In this document: positions 25,829 to 34,898 of the stretch, one piece after another
How the letters are laid out: every line of letters begins with the position of its first letter
Numbering within the stretch: the first letter of the stretch is position 1
Assembly (NCBI RefSeq): GCF_003667575.1
Contig: NZ_RCUY01000005.1
Location: 558,001 to 622,000 of the forward strand
Source: Mycetocola lacteus
GTDB lineage: Bacteria > Actinomycetota > Actinomycetes > Actinomycetales > Microbacteriaceae
Length of the DNA stretch: 64,000 nucleotides
Direction of reading: 5' to 3'
Position numbers and translations under genes: made by a program
The notes under the pieces: model-generated
Databases searched by the model: none
Seen by the model: the letters and a program-made list of their open reading frames with translations, nothing else
What the model was told of the DNA's origin: nothing

Positions 25829-26347
25829 ATGACTAGCGCCGAAAACCCGCAGAACTTCACCCCCGAGCCCGGTTTTGAGGAGTTCGCAGCCGCAGACTCT
25901 CCCGCGTTCGAGATCGTGGCCGATGCCGAGCCCGAACTCGAGGTTTCCGGGGTGCTGCCGCCGCTGTTTGTGGCCGAATATCTGTACTCCGAGGACCTCG
26001 AGGCAACCCTCGCCGCACACCGTCCCGAGGAGGGCGTGGTGCCCACCGGTGCCGAGCGGATCCCCGGCTGGTTCTTCCAGGTCACCGCCAACGAGACCGT
26101 GCTGAGCGAGGACGCCGAGGTGTCCTTCGGCGACGACGTGGAATACGTCGTGGTGTTCAACGGTGCCGATGAGGCCGGGCTGCCCGGTGCCGTGGCCCAG
26201 GTCATTCAGGCCCTGATCGACCAGGTTGGACCGCGCGCCACCGAGTTCATCGCGCACAGCATCGGTGGTTCGGTGCAGGAGTTCGACGCCCAGTTCGCCG
26301 GAGCCTTCGACCTCCGCGTGGGTGCCCCCGAGCTGCTGACCGACTAG
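25829..26347 (+). CDS. acidic protein of unknown function
   Basis: 172 residues, strongly acidic throughout, with an unstructured first third (repeated Glu/Pro/Ala) and a likely folded part from about residue 45 (VLPPLFVAEYLYSEDLEATLAAH). No signal peptide or membrane segment. It begins 17 bases after the glycosylase stop, so co-transcription is likely. I recognise no family. Confidence 0.7.
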   Translation: MTSAENPQNFTPEPGFEEFAAADSPAFEIVADAEPELEVSGVLPPLFVAEYLYSEDLEATLAAHRPEEGVVPTGAERIPGWFFQVTANETVLSEDAEVSFGDDVEYVVVFNGADEAGLPGAVAQVIQALIDQVGPRATEFIAHSIGGSVQEFDAQFAGAFDLRVGAPELLTD

Positions 26348-26374
26348 GTCGCGCCACACACCCGCGACACGGCA

Positions 26375-26410
26375 GACGGCGCGGCCTCCCCTTCCGGAGA
26401 CCGCGCCGTC
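26375..26410. terminator. bidirectional terminator
   Basis: GACGGCGCGG (26375-26384) pairs with CCGCGCCGTC (26401-26410), with partial inner pairing CCTC/GGAG, between convergent genes. A T tract is lacking. Confidence 0.75.
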
Positions 26411-26420
26411 CGCGTTCCAG

Positions 26421-27359
26421 CTAGGCCGCGATACCGGCCGCCTGCTCATAGAGCGCCCGGGCAACCTCGTTGAAGGGGGCACCGTAAACGGTTTCCTCCA
26501 TGACCGTGCACTCACCCTCCTCTGAGTACTCCGCGCACGTGCTTCCCGAGACCACGGCAACCTGGGTGCCCTTCCCCGTCGCGGGGTCAAAGTCCGCCAG
26601 GAACGGTCCGCCACTCACCCCGTGAGCCATATCCGAGGCGACGCCGATCATTCCCCATTGGGCGTTGTCCCGGGTGTCGCTTTCGGAGTAGTTCAGCCGC
26701 TCACCGCCGTAGGGGTTCTCGGGTTCGTTGGTGCGCTCGCGCGGATATCCAAAGACGTTCATCCGATCGGGGCGGATACCATCAAAGCTCACGGCCTGGG
26801 CACCAACCACATCCTGAATGGGGAGGTCTTCGAGTTTATCCAGCCTGAACGCGGCGAAATCGGTTGAGGGGGTAAACCGCTCGGGAGCAAAAATCTCGTT
26901 GACCGTCCAGCCGCCGTAGGGCATCTCACCGTCGTGATAGCCCGGCACAAAGAGGTAGTCCTGGCCGTGCGCACAGTGGTTGGCGGACATGATCACACTC
27001 TTGTTTTCGCTCTCCACCACGTTTGCGCTACAGCTACTCACCTGGGCATTTCCCTCCTCGTCGTAGACGTTGAAGAAGAGACGACCGGCGGTGCTGGCGA
27101 TATCCCCACCGCCGGTCCACGGTGCACCCAGCTCATCTTCGGTTCCGAGGGGGATCCGTGCATCCCGCTTCTCGGTACCGCCGGGGATAAGCGGGTCACT
27201 ACCCGCGGCCTCCCGCATTCGCTCGGGCGTCCAAAACTCCCGAATCTCGCCGGGCGATCGCTCAAGCTGGGTAGCCGACGCCGGAGCGAAGGTCCCCAAG
27301 CCCATTAGTAACACGGCCGAAACCGCGGTTGTCACATGCCATCCTCGAAACCCCATCAT
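26421..27359 (-). CDS. secreted trypsin-like (glutamyl endopeptidase-like) serine protease
   Basis: 312 residues with a clear Sec signal (MMGFRGWHVTTAVSAVLLMGLGTFAPASA). Triad: His128 in SANHCAHG, Asp167 in STDFAAF, Ser249 in HGVSGGPF. A Cys pair brackets the catalytic His (SSCSANV and NHCAH), and another lies in TCAEYSEEGECTV. The residues after the signal may be a short propeptide. Start: ATG at 27359 with AAAGGG upstream; a GTG three bases earlier is also in frame. It acts outside the cell, and substrate specificity for Glu/Asp is only suggested by group similarity. Confidence 0.87.
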   Translation of the reverse strand: MMGFRGWHVTTAVSAVLLMGLGTFAPASATQLERSPGEIREFWTPERMREAAGSDPLIPGGTEKRDARIPLGTEDELGAPWTGGGDIASTAGRLFFNVYDEEGNAQVSSCSANVVESENKSVIMSANHCAHGQDYLFVPGYHDGEMPYGGWTVNEIFAPERFTPSTDFAAFRLDKLEDLPIQDVVGAQAVSFDGIRPDRMNVFGYPRERTNEPENPYGGERLNYSESDTRDNAQWGMIGVASDMAHGVSGGPFLADFDPATGKGTQVAVVSGSTCAEYSEEGECTVMEETVYGAPFNEVARALYEQAAGIAA

Positions 27360-27435
27360 CACCCTTTCATCTGAAATATCTGATGGGCATTACGCTACGC
27401 GGTGGGATGTTCAGATGATGTAAACGAGTGGGAAA

Positions 27436-28098
27436 TCAGAGAATGCGGCGGTCCACTGCCCAGCGGGACAACTCATGCCGGTTCGACAGCTGGAGCTTGC
27501 GCAGCACCGCCGACACGTGGGATTCAACCGTCTTGGTGGAGATGAACAGGTCGGCGGCGACCTCCTTATAGGAGTAGCCGCGGGCGATCAGCCGCATAAC
27601 CTCGAGTTCGCGGGCCGAGAGTTTGTCGAGCTCATCGTCGATCTGGGCGACGTTTTGGGTGCCAAACGCATCCAGCACAAACCCCGCCAGGCGCGGGGAG
27701 AATGCGGCGTCTCCCGCGGCAACCCGGCGAATCGCGTCGTTGAGTTCTGCGGCGTCGATGGTTTTGGTGACGTAGCCGCGGGCACCGGCACGGATCACGG
27801 TGACCACATCCTCGGCCTGGTCGGAGACACTGAGCGCCAAAAACCGGGTGTGGGCCAGCAAATCCGCGCATCCCACGATGACCTCGGCACCGCCCCCACC
27901 CCGACCACCGGGCAGGTGCACGTCGAGCAGGACCACGGCCGGGAGGGTGTCGTGGATGGCCGCGATCGCCTGTTCAACGGTGGCCGCCTCGGCCACCACC
28001 TCGATGTCCGCGGCGAGGGCGCCGCGCAGGCCCGAGCGGAAGATCGCGTGATCATCCACCAGGACAACTCGGAGACTCTGGGGTTCGTGATCGCTCAT
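27436..28098 (-). CDS. NarL/LuxR-family response regulator
   Basis: 220 residues. Receiver domain with the acidic pair in VVLVDDHAIF and phospho-acceptor Asp59 in VVLLDVHLPGG, then Thr/Lys positions (LALSVSDQ, YVTKTID). The C-terminal LuxR helix-turn-helix is LSARELEVMRLIARGYSYKEVAADLFISTKTVESHV. A small Gly-rich insertion (GGRGGGGAE) follows the phosphorylation site. It overlaps the sensor kinase stop by ATGA and is its obvious partner. Confidence 0.94.
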   Translation of the reverse strand: MSDHEPQSLRVVLVDDHAIFRSGLRGALAADIEVVAEAATVEQAIAAIHDTLPAVVLLDVHLPGGRGGGGAEVIVGCADLLAHTRFLALSVSDQAEDVVTVIRAGARGYVTKTIDAAELNDAIRRVAAGDAAFSPRLAGFVLDAFGTQNVAQIDDELDKLSARELEVMRLIARGYSYKEVAADLFISTKTVESHVSAVLRKLQLSNRHELSRWAVDRRIL

Positions 28099-29504
28099 AC
28101 CTGTTCCTTCGGTGTATCGGGCAGCGGCATCCGCAGAGCCACCTCGGTTCCCTGCCCGGTATTGCGCAGGGTCGCGGTGCCGCCGTGTCGGGTCATCCGG
28201 CCCAGGATGGAGTCGCGGACCCCGTGGCGGTCCTCGGGCACCTGGTCCGGGTCGAAGCCCGGGCCGCGGTCGCGCACAAACACCTCACACGCGCCGGCAC
28301 CCACTTCAAGATAGACCGAAATCGTGCCGGTCGCGTGTTTGGCGGCGTTCTGGATCGCCTCGCGGGTCGCCGCCAGTAGCGGTTCCAACCGGTCCGAGTG
28401 TGCGGTATCGCCGACGGTGACGATCTCGATGGTGCGTCCGTAACCGTCCTCGATCTCGGCGACGATTCCGCGCAGGCGCTCGGCGATGCTGCCGCCGGGA
28501 TCGGGCTGGTCCGAGCTGATCCACGCCCGCAGCTCGCGTTCCTGGGCGCGCGCCAGGCGGCGCACATCGGCGGGGCTGTCCGCACGGTTCTGGATCAGCG
28601 CGAGGGTTTGCAGGACCGAATCGTGCAGGTGAGCGGCGATATCCGCGCGCTCGGATTCGCGGGCCCGGGCCGCGCGTTCGGCCCCCAGCTCGCGCCAATA
28701 CTTGACAACCCAGGGTGCCAGCACCACGGCCAGGCCGCAGAGAATCGCGAAGGTGGCCAGCAGGGTTTGTCCGATCAGAACCTGGTCCACCGCGCCGGTG
28801 ATCAGGATCAGGATACCGATCACCACCAGGGCGATTCCGGCGATCAGGCGCAGCGCCCCCGAGGAAACCCGGCCGCCGGCCGTGCGTCCCAGCGTCCCGG
28901 TATCCAGCTGGATCCAGGTGAGTCCCACACCGGTCACAATCGCGACGGCGGGCAGCCAGGTTTGCCAGTTGATGTGAACGCCCACCATCTCCAGCAGAAT
29001 CGCCACCGCGATGCCCAGCAGCACCACACCCACGGCGATCTCCGGCAGGCCCATCTTCCACTGCCGCCAGGGGCGCCCGTCGGTGCCCGAGGGAGGGGTG
29101 GTGCCCGAGACACCCGGCTGGGGCACCGGCCCGGAGGCAGCCGGGCGACTCGGACCTCCCGATGTCGCCCCGGAATCGGGGTCGAACGTACCGGGACCGA
29201 ATGGGGTTGGCGAGCTCTGCCCGGGATCAGCCGAGCGCGTACGCAGCCACGGCGTCACATTGCGGGCGAAGTTTTCGGCCACGTTGCGCGGATTGAAGTT
29301 GCGGTCGGCGGCGCGGTCCACATCGTCTTCACTGGGAACCAGCAGCCACAGCCAGGCGTACAGCATGGCCCCGGCACCGCCGAAGAAAGTCAGGGCGATC
29401 ATCGCAACGCGCACCCACACCACCGGCAGGTTCAGGTGCCGGGCAAGACCCGCGCACACACCCGCGATCGCGCGGGATCGGGTTCTGACCAGGGGAAGAC
29501 GCAT
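28095..29504 (-). CDS. PspC-domain sensor histidine kinase
   Basis: 469 residues from the ATG at 29504 (MRLPLVRTRSRAIAGVCAGLARHL). An N-terminal PspC domain with one membrane segment is followed by a Pro/Gly/Ser-rich linker and about four to five further membrane segments. A HisKA_3 domain with His294 in AAHLHDSVLQTL and a HATPase domain (AIQNAAKHA, RDRGPGFDP, RHGGTATL) complete it. PspC kinases of this kind sense envelope state in actinobacteria. The divergent operon starting at 29651 carries PspC-family proteins and is a likely target. Confidence 0.93.
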   Translation of the reverse strand: MRLPLVRTRSRAIAGVCAGLARHLNLPVVWVRVAMIALTFFGGAGAMLYAWLWLLVPSEDDVDRAADRNFNPRNVAENFARNVTPWLRTRSADPGQSSPTPFGPGTFDPDSGATSGGPSRPAASGPVPQPGVSGTTPPSGTDGRPWRQWKMGLPEIAVGVVLLGIAVAILLEMVGVHINWQTWLPAVAIVTGVGLTWIQLDTGTLGRTAGGRVSSGALRLIAGIALVVIGILILITGAVDQVLIGQTLLATFAILCGLAVVLAPWVVKYWRELGAERAARARESERADIAAHLHDSVLQTLALIQNRADSPADVRRLARAQERELRAWISSDQPDPGGSIAERLRGIVAEIEDGYGRTIEIVTVGDTAHSDRLEPLLAATREAIQNAAKHATGTISVYLEVGAGACEVFVRDRGPGFDPDQVPEDRHGVRDSILGRMTRHGGTATLRNTGQGTEVALRMPLPDTPKEQV

Positions 29505-29650
29505 GGGTCCATACAAGCACGCCCGCGCGGGGGCGACCAGCTGCAGCGCCGGAAATCCGGGGAACCCCGGACGCTCCCCCACCAGACTCAGGGTTTTATC
29601 AGGGTAGGCCCCCATAGCGGAGAATCCCGACTCCAGACCACACTGAAGAT
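29505..29650. promoter_or_regulatory. divergent promoter region of the PspC genes
   Basis: 146 bp between the kinase and the PspC operon, containing a locally AT-rich stretch (GGGTTTTATCAGGGTAGG near 29591). It should contain both promoters and a possible response-regulator site. No clear palindrome was found by eye. Confidence 0.4.
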
Positions 29651-31291
29651 ATGAACACGACCGATCCCGGTAACTCCGGCCCCACCCGCCCCGCCCGTGG
29701 CTTTTTTGACAGCATCCGTGACACACACATCGTGCGCTCCGAGTCGTCCTGGCTGGGTGGCGTCGCGGGGGGCCTCGCCCAGCGGATGGGCATCGATCCC
29801 ATCCTGGTGCGCGGTCTCATCGTGGTGCTCAGTATCTTTACCGGTGTGGGGCCGTTCCTGTACGGACTCGCCTGGGCGTTCCTGCCCGACCGCAACGGCT
29901 ACATTCACGCCGAAGCACTCCGCTACAGCAGGTGGGCGGCGGGCATGACCGGTGCCGTCATCGTTGGAGGTATCGGGCTTCTGAACATCCAGGTGGGATC
30001 GTTTTCTCCGTGGGACTGGGGGCGTAACTCCTGGCTGTCATCCCTGATCGTGCTGGCCCTCGTAATCGGCGCGACGGTGTTTTTCATCACCCGTCAGACC
30101 GGAGGCGGCTCACAGGCTGGCGGCACGCCGCCGGCCACCGGGTCCGATGATCGACGCTACCCGGATGGTGGCTCCCCCGGCGGCGACCCGACCGGAACTC
30201 CGTCCGGATACCCTGCACCCTTCGTGGCCCCGGCTCAGGGCCCGGCCACCGAGCCCGCACCCTTTGGCGCACCGGCACCGGCCACCGCGCCCCAGTCGGT
30301 AGACGAACTGCACGGGAACACGGGTGCCGCGGCACCCAGCCCGGCCCCCTCAGCGGCTGACACGGCGGTCGCGGATTCGTCAGCCACCGCACCCAACTTC
30401 GAGGTGCCCACCACAGATGCTCCCTCCTCAAGCGGTCCGACCGCGACGTTCTCGGGTCCGGCGTTCTCGGGTCCGGCGTTCTCGGGTCCGGCGCGGCCGG
30501 CTCAGCCCGCGCCGCAGAGCGCCCGAGACTCGCAGGGCGCCCGCATCCCGCATCCGCCGCATGTCCCCCACGCCGCCCGCCCGCCGCGCCCTCGCGTGCT
30601 CGGTCCGGGAGCCGCAACCGGACTGCTCTGCACCGGTCTGGCGTTTCTGGCCGGAGCCGCGGTGCTGGGAGTCTCCACGATCGCCGGCTACGGTTTCAAC
30701 GGAAGCGCCCTGGCGATTGCCCTGGGTGTGGCCGCAGCCGTCTTCGCGCTCGGCGTGCTGATCAGCGGAATCCGCGGTCGGCACGGTGGATTCCTCGGTT
30801 GGATGGCGGTATTTGCGCTGATCGGCGGACTGTTCACATCGTTTGGCGGGCAGAGCCTCAACTGGGCCGCCGCCACATCGGCCACCTTCGTCCCCAGCAC
30901 CGCCGCCGAGGCCGGGGATGGGTATGCCATCGCCGCAGCCTCCGGGACCATCGATCTCTCCCGAATCAGGGATCTGGACGGTAACGGACCGATCACCGTC
31001 CCGGTAAACGTCGCGATGTCCGACCTGCGAGTGTATGTCCCGAACGATGTCCGGGTCTCGGTGGATACGTCCCTGGCCCTCGCGGCCTCGAAGATCACCG
31101 GAGGCAGCGTGGATAACAAGCGTGGTGGCCTCTGGTTCGACAACTCCGCCGGCTTCGGTCCGAACTCCGAAAACGGCCCGCAGATCATCCTGGAAATCCG
31201 TGGCGCGTTCAGTAACGTCACGGTCACCGACAAGCCCCGAGTATCCGGCGAAAGCGCCGCGGTACCCGCCATCAGCAAGGGAGCACACTAG
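29651..31291 (+). CDS. PspC-domain multi-pass membrane protein
   Basis: 546 residues. A PspC domain at about 30-90 (WLGGVAGGLAQRMGIDPILVRG) leads to membrane segments. A long Pro/Ala/Ser-rich region (about 150-310) with three FSGPA repeats follows, then further membrane segments near 315-400. The C-terminal beta-rich domain (DLSRIRDLDGNGPITVPVNVAMSDLRVYVP) resembles the LiaF-type C-terminal domain, suggesting a modulator of the divergent kinase. First gene of a three-gene operon with one-base overlaps. Confidence 0.87.
   Translation: MNTTDPGNSGPTRPARGFFDSIRDTHIVRSESSWLGGVAGGLAQRMGIDPILVRGLIVVLSIFTGVGPFLYGLAWAFLPDRNGYIHAEALRYSRWAAGMTGAVIVGGIGLLNIQVGSFSPWDWGRNSWLSSLIVLALVIGATVFFITRQTGGGSQAGGTPPATGSDDRRYPDGGSPGGDPTGTPSGYPAPFVAPAQGPATEPAPFGAPAPATAPQSVDELHGNTGAAAPSPAPSAADTAVADSSATAPNFEVPTTDAPSSSGPTATFSGPAFSGPAFSGPARPAQPAPQSARDSQGARIPHPPHVPHAARPPRPRVLGPGAATGLLCTGLAFLAGAAVLGVSTIAGYGFNGSALAIALGVAAAVFALGVLISGIRGRHGGFLGWMAVFALIGGLFTSFGGQSLNWAAATSATFVPSTAAEAGDGYAIAAASGTIDLSRIRDLDGNGPITVPVNVAMSDLRVYVPNDVRVSVDTSLALAASKITGGSVDNKRGGLWFDNSAGFGPNSENGPQIILEIRGAFSNVTVTDKPRVSGESAAVPAISKGAH
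30448..30492 (+). repeat. three perfect 15-bp coding repeats
   Basis: GTTCTCGGGTCCGGC is repeated three times head to tail (30448, 30463, 30478), encoding three FSGPA units in the disordered linker of the PspC protein. The length should be prone to variation by slippage. Confidence 0.9.
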
Positions 31292-31899
31292 TGTCCACGA
31301 ACACCCCGGACAAGAACGGGCACAACAGCGAGCCCGAGCAGGAACTGCGGATCGAGGATCTGGTGGCCGAGGCTCAGCAGGAGAACGCGGAGGATGCCCC
31401 CACCGCCGCACATCCGGTGACGCCCTCGACCGCCGATGAGACCGCCAGCGACGTACCCGCTCAGGACGATAGCGCCACCGCCGCGTATCCGCAGTCCACA
31501 CCCGCGACCGCGCAGGACAGCATCCCCACCGCCGCGTATCCGCAGTCGACGCCCACAACCACGCAGGACAGCATCCCCACCGCCGCCTACCCGGAGCCGC
31601 ACACCGCGACCCCGAACTACCCCTACGTTCCGCCCGCCGCGTATCCGACCGGGGCACCGGTGGCCGTGGGCACCCGGGTGGAGGCCCCGATCAACCGCAC
31701 CCCGCGCGCGTTCACCATCGTCTGGGGCATGCTGCTCCTGGCCTTCGGGGTGCTGCTGGTCGCCAGGAACGTCTGGGACATCTCGGTGGATCCGATTACC
31801 CTGGCCTTCGCCGTGGTCACCGCCGCCGGGGTGGTCCTGGTGGGCTGCGGCATCGGCATGGTTGTCCGCAATGCCCGCAAATCGACGGGAGCAAAATAA
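31291..31899 (+). CDS. repeat-linker membrane protein of the PspC operon
   Basis: 202 residues beginning at a GTG whose G is the last base of the upstream stop. The first 125 residues are disordered and acidic, with 17-residue repeats beginning TAAYP (DNA repeats at 31477, 31528 and 31579). Two membrane segments follow at about 138-158 and 165-190, with a short basic tail. No PspC domain is visible. Its position between two PspC genes suggests an accessory role in the same envelope-response system. Confidence 0.8.
   Translation: MSTNTPDKNGHNSEPEQELRIEDLVAEAQQENAEDAPTAAHPVTPSTADETASDVPAQDDSATAAYPQSTPATAQDSIPTAAYPQSTPTTTQDSIPTAAYPEPHTATPNYPYVPPAAYPTGAPVAVGTRVEAPINRTPRAFTIVWGMLLLAFGVLLVARNVWDISVDPITLAFAVVTAAGVVLVGCGIGMVVRNARKSTGAK
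31477..31599 (+). repeat. 51-bp in-frame repeats
   Basis: The 51-base unit beginning ACCGCCGCGTATCCGCAG occurs at 31477 and 31528 and partly at 31579 (diverging to CCTACCCGGAG). It encodes TAAYPQSTP-x-T-x-QDSIP in the disordered tail. Confidence 0.8.
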
Positions 31900-32150
31900 T
31901 GAACGGCTTTTTTGATGTGCTGCGCAAGAGCACCGTCCGGCGCGGACCCGATCGCCTGTTTGGCGGAATTTGTGCCGGTATCGCGACCCGCTTCAATTGG
32001 AACCCCACCGCGGTGCGGATCGGCACGCTGCTGGCGTTCCTCCTCCCCGGGATCGGAATCCTGACCTACCTGATCGTCTGGATCCTGCTGCCCTGGCAGG
32101 ACGGATCGATCGTGCTGGAGCGCTGGCTGCGTCCCCGCGATCCGCGCTAG
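31899..32150 (+). CDS. minimal PspC-domain protein
   Basis: 83 residues, essentially a single PspC domain: DRLFGGICAGIATRFNWNPTAVRIGTLLAF followed by a hydrophobic segment and WILLPWQDGSIVLERWL. The TAATG arrangement couples it to the upstream gene. Stand-alone PspC proteins are small membrane proteins tied to phage-shock or cell-envelope responses. Last gene of the operon. Confidence 0.9.
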   Translation: MNGFFDVLRKSTVRRGPDRLFGGICAGIATRFNWNPTAVRIGTLLAFLLPGIGILTYLIVWILLPWQDGSIVLERWLRPRDPR

Positions 32151-32281
32151 CAGGTCTCCAAATACGCCAAATCGCCCGGCTGTTCCCCACCACACCCACC
32201 ATTCTTGGTAGGTTGGCGGTGATCAACCGGGCGATCGGCGTTTTCCGCGCAATCGCTCCCGCGACCAACCGGAAGGACCCG

Positions 32282-33229
32282 ATGACCGATCCCATCCCGC
32301 CCCAGGGAATCCCGCAGCCATCACCACAGCCGACCGCCGCGCCCGCGCAGTTCGCCGCCGGTGCGGACTCCGCCATCCCCGGTGCCGAAGCCGCTCCCGT
32401 GCAGCCCACCGCCGTGCCCGCAGCCGATGCAGCCCAGGCGATCCCCGCCCCGTTTGGCGGGCACTCGGCCCCGGGCGTCCCTGCCATGGAAATCCGCGGG
32501 CTGGCCAAGCGATTCGGTGAGAAGATCGCCGTCAACGGCATCAGCCTCTCGATCCCCCAGGGTTCCTTCTACGGCCTGGTGGGCCCCAACGGTGCCGGTA
32601 AAACCACAACCCTGTCGATGGCGACCGGTCTGCTGCGCCCCGAGTTTGGCACCGCGCTGATCTACGGCGTGGACATGTGGGAAAACCCGGTCGAAGCCAA
32701 GCGCCTGGTGGGCAACCTGGCCGACGGCGTGCGCATGTTCGACCGCCTGACCGGCCAGCAGCTGGTCACCTATCACGGTCTCCTCTCGGGCCTGGACGCC
32801 GAAACCGTCGCGACTCGCACCACCGACCTGCTCGGCCTGCTCGACCTGCAGCAGGCTGCAAACACCCTGGTGGTGGACTACTCGGCCGGTATGACCAAGA
32901 AGATCGCGCTGGCCTGCGCCATGATCCACGCCCCGCGCCTGCTGGTCCTGGATGAGCCGTTTGAGTCGGTGGATCCGGTCTCGGCCGCGAACATCCGCGA
33001 CATCCTGCACGGCTATGTGGCCGGGGGTGGCACGGTGATCGTGTCCAGTCACTCGATGGACCTGGTCGAGCGTATGTGTGACCACGTGGCCGTGATCGCC
33101 GCCGGTCGCGTGGTCGCCGCGGGCACCGTCGATGAGGTGCGCGCCGGATCGACGCTGGAGGACCGCTTTGTCCAGCTTGTTGGCGGCCGCCACCAGCAGG
33201 AGGGCCCCGAGTGGCTACGCAGCTTCTAG
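32282..33229 (+). CDS. ABC transporter ATP-binding protein (exporter type)
   Basis: 315 residues from the ATG at 32282 (GGAAGGA upstream); a longer frame to 31970 lacks support. An unusual Pro/Ala-rich N-terminal extension of about 65 residues precedes the nucleotide-binding domain. Motifs: Walker A GPNGAGKTTT, Walker B LLVLDEPFESVDP, H-loop VSSHSMD. The signature is degenerate, VDYSAGMTKK instead of LSGGQ. The permease gene starts 19 bases before its end, so they form one transporter. Substrate unknown. Confidence 0.9.
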   Translation: MTDPIPPQGIPQPSPQPTAAPAQFAAGADSAIPGAEAAPVQPTAVPAADAAQAIPAPFGGHSAPGVPAMEIRGLAKRFGEKIAVNGISLSIPQGSFYGLVGPNGAGKTTTLSMATGLLRPEFGTALIYGVDMWENPVEAKRLVGNLADGVRMFDRLTGQQLVTYHGLLSGLDAETVATRTTDLLGLLDLQQAANTLVVDYSAGMTKKIALACAMIHAPRLLVLDEPFESVDPVSAANIRDILHGYVAGGGTVIVSSHSMDLVERMCDHVAVIAAGRVVAAGTVDEVRAGSTLEDRFVQLVGGRHQQEGPEWLRSF

Positions 33230-34839
33230 CCCCCGTCCCCGTTGCGACCAAGCAGCCCAGCATCGTGCGGGTGCTGGTCAAGCTGCGCTATCAGATCATG
33301 TGGAACTCGCTGCGCCGTAATACCTGGCAGCTGGTGGGCGCGATCATCGGTGCGCTCTATGGTCTGGGCATTCTGGGCATGGCCCTGGTGTCGCTGGTGG
33401 TGCTGGGGATCAATGCAGATCAATACACCGGTGTGATCCTGATCACCGTGGGATCGGTTCTGGTGCTCGGCTGGGGCATCGTCCCGCTGGCCACCGCGGG
33501 TGCCGATCGCACCCTGGATCCGGCCCGTTTTGCGATGTTCCCGATCTCCCAGAACTCCCTACGCTGGGGCACGCTCCTCGCCGGAGCGCTGGGGATCCCC
33601 GGGATCATCACCCTGCTGGTTTCGGCGCTGACCGCCCTGGCCTGGATTCGCTCGCCGCTGGCGGCGGTGGTCGCGGTGATCTGCGCACCAATCGCGCTGG
33701 TGACCTGCCTGCTGGTATCCCAGCTGGTTCTGACCCTGGCCACCCGGCTGGCGATGAGTCGCCGTTATCGCGAGATCATCGGGACCGTGCTGCTGGTGCT
33801 GATCATCCTGCTCGGGCCGCTGATCGCCGGACTCTCCGGTGGCATCGCCCTCTCCATCGACCTCTTCCCGTCTATCGCCGCGGTGGCCTCCTGGACCCCG
33901 TTTGGTGCGGTCTGGGCGGTTCCCACCGCGGTGGCAGCCGGGGATCCGCTGGGCGCGATCCTGCACCTGCTGGTCGCCCTGGCAAGCGTCGCACTGGTGT
34001 ACTGGCTGTGGCAGGTGGCGTATGCTGCCAGCGTCAACGCCTCGGCCAGCCGCTCCTCCTCAACAGGGCGGGTGCGCGATGCGCGCGGTCCATTCCGTTT
34101 CTTCCCGGCGAGCCCGGCCGGCGCGATTGCCGCCCGCTGCCTGATCTACTGGTTCCGGGATCCCCGCTACGCGCGCAGCCTGATCCTGGTGCCGCTGATG
34201 CCGTTCCTGTTCTGGTTCATCACCCGGCAGACCGAGGGCGGCCCCGAGGTACTGGCGTTCGCGACCCCGTTTATGCTGCTGTTTGTGGCCACCGCGACGT
34301 TTGTGGACCTGGCTTTTGACGGCACCGCGTTTGCCGCCCATGTGGCCCACGGGGTGCGCGGCATCGATGACCGGCGGGGACGCGCCTGGGCGTTTATGAC
34401 CCTGATCGTCCCGATGACCATCGTGATCGCCGTGATCGTGGCGGTCATCTCCGGCGGCGTTCACCTGCTCCCCGCGGTGCTCGGGGTGAGCCTGGGGATG
34501 ATCCTGGCCGGAAACGGCGTCTCCTCGGTGGAATCGGCCTTCTTCCTGATGCCCGTACCCGACCCCGCGGACAGCCCCTGGGCCTCCAAGCCCGGTTCGG
34601 GTGTGCTCTCCCTCGCCGGTACGTTCGGCAGCATGGGCGCACTGCTCGTGCTGAGCCTGCCCGCCCTGATCCTGATGATCGTGGGCGCGGTCACCGGATC
34701 GGCGCTGCTGATCTGGCTGACCCTCCCGGTGGGCCTCGGCTTCGGGACGCTGTTCTACTGGATCGGTGTGCGCTGGGGTGGCCGGATCCTCGACCGCACG
34801 GCTCCGGACATGCTCACCCGCCTGACCAAGCACGCCTAG
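33211..34839 (+). CDS. ABC transporter permease, large multi-pass
   Basis: 542 residues from a GTG with AGGAGG upstream inside the ATPase gene. About twelve membrane segments are seen, with two extended loops (near 270-290, SVNASASRSSSTGRVRDARGPFRF, and near 450-470). No domain other than the membrane channel was recognised. With its coupled ATPase it makes an ABC-2-like exporter module. Substrate unknown; no processing enzyme or precursor gene lies beside it. Confidence 0.85.
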   Translation: MATQLLAPVPVATKQPSIVRVLVKLRYQIMWNSLRRNTWQLVGAIIGALYGLGILGMALVSLVVLGINADQYTGVILITVGSVLVLGWGIVPLATAGADRTLDPARFAMFPISQNSLRWGTLLAGALGIPGIITLLVSALTALAWIRSPLAAVVAVICAPIALVTCLLVSQLVLTLATRLAMSRRYREIIGTVLLVLIILLGPLIAGLSGGIALSIDLFPSIAAVASWTPFGAVWAVPTAVAAGDPLGAILHLLVALASVALVYWLWQVAYAASVNASASRSSSTGRVRDARGPFRFFPASPAGAIAARCLIYWFRDPRYARSLILVPLMPFLFWFITRQTEGGPEVLAFATPFMLLFVATATFVDLAFDGTAFAAHVAHGVRGIDDRRGRAWAFMTLIVPMTIVIAVIVAVISGGVHLLPAVLGVSLGMILAGNGVSSVESAFFLMPVPDPADSPWASKPGSGVLSLAGTFGSMGALLVLSLPALILMIVGAVTGSALLIWLTLPVGLGFGTLFYWIGVRWGGRILDRTAPDMLTRLTKHA

Positions 34840-34849
34840 ATCGGCGTAC

Positions 34850-34886
34850 ACAAAACCCCGCGTCCACATCGGACGCGGGGTTTTGT
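34850..34886. terminator. bidirectional intrinsic terminator
   Basis: A 16-bp stem (34850-34865 with 34871-34886) with a five-base loop and internal A4/T4 flanks, giving TTTTGTATGTGTATTTGG on plus. It lies between the convergent permease and phosphotriesterase-like genes. Confidence 0.9.
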
Positions 34887-34898
34887 ATGTGTATTTGG

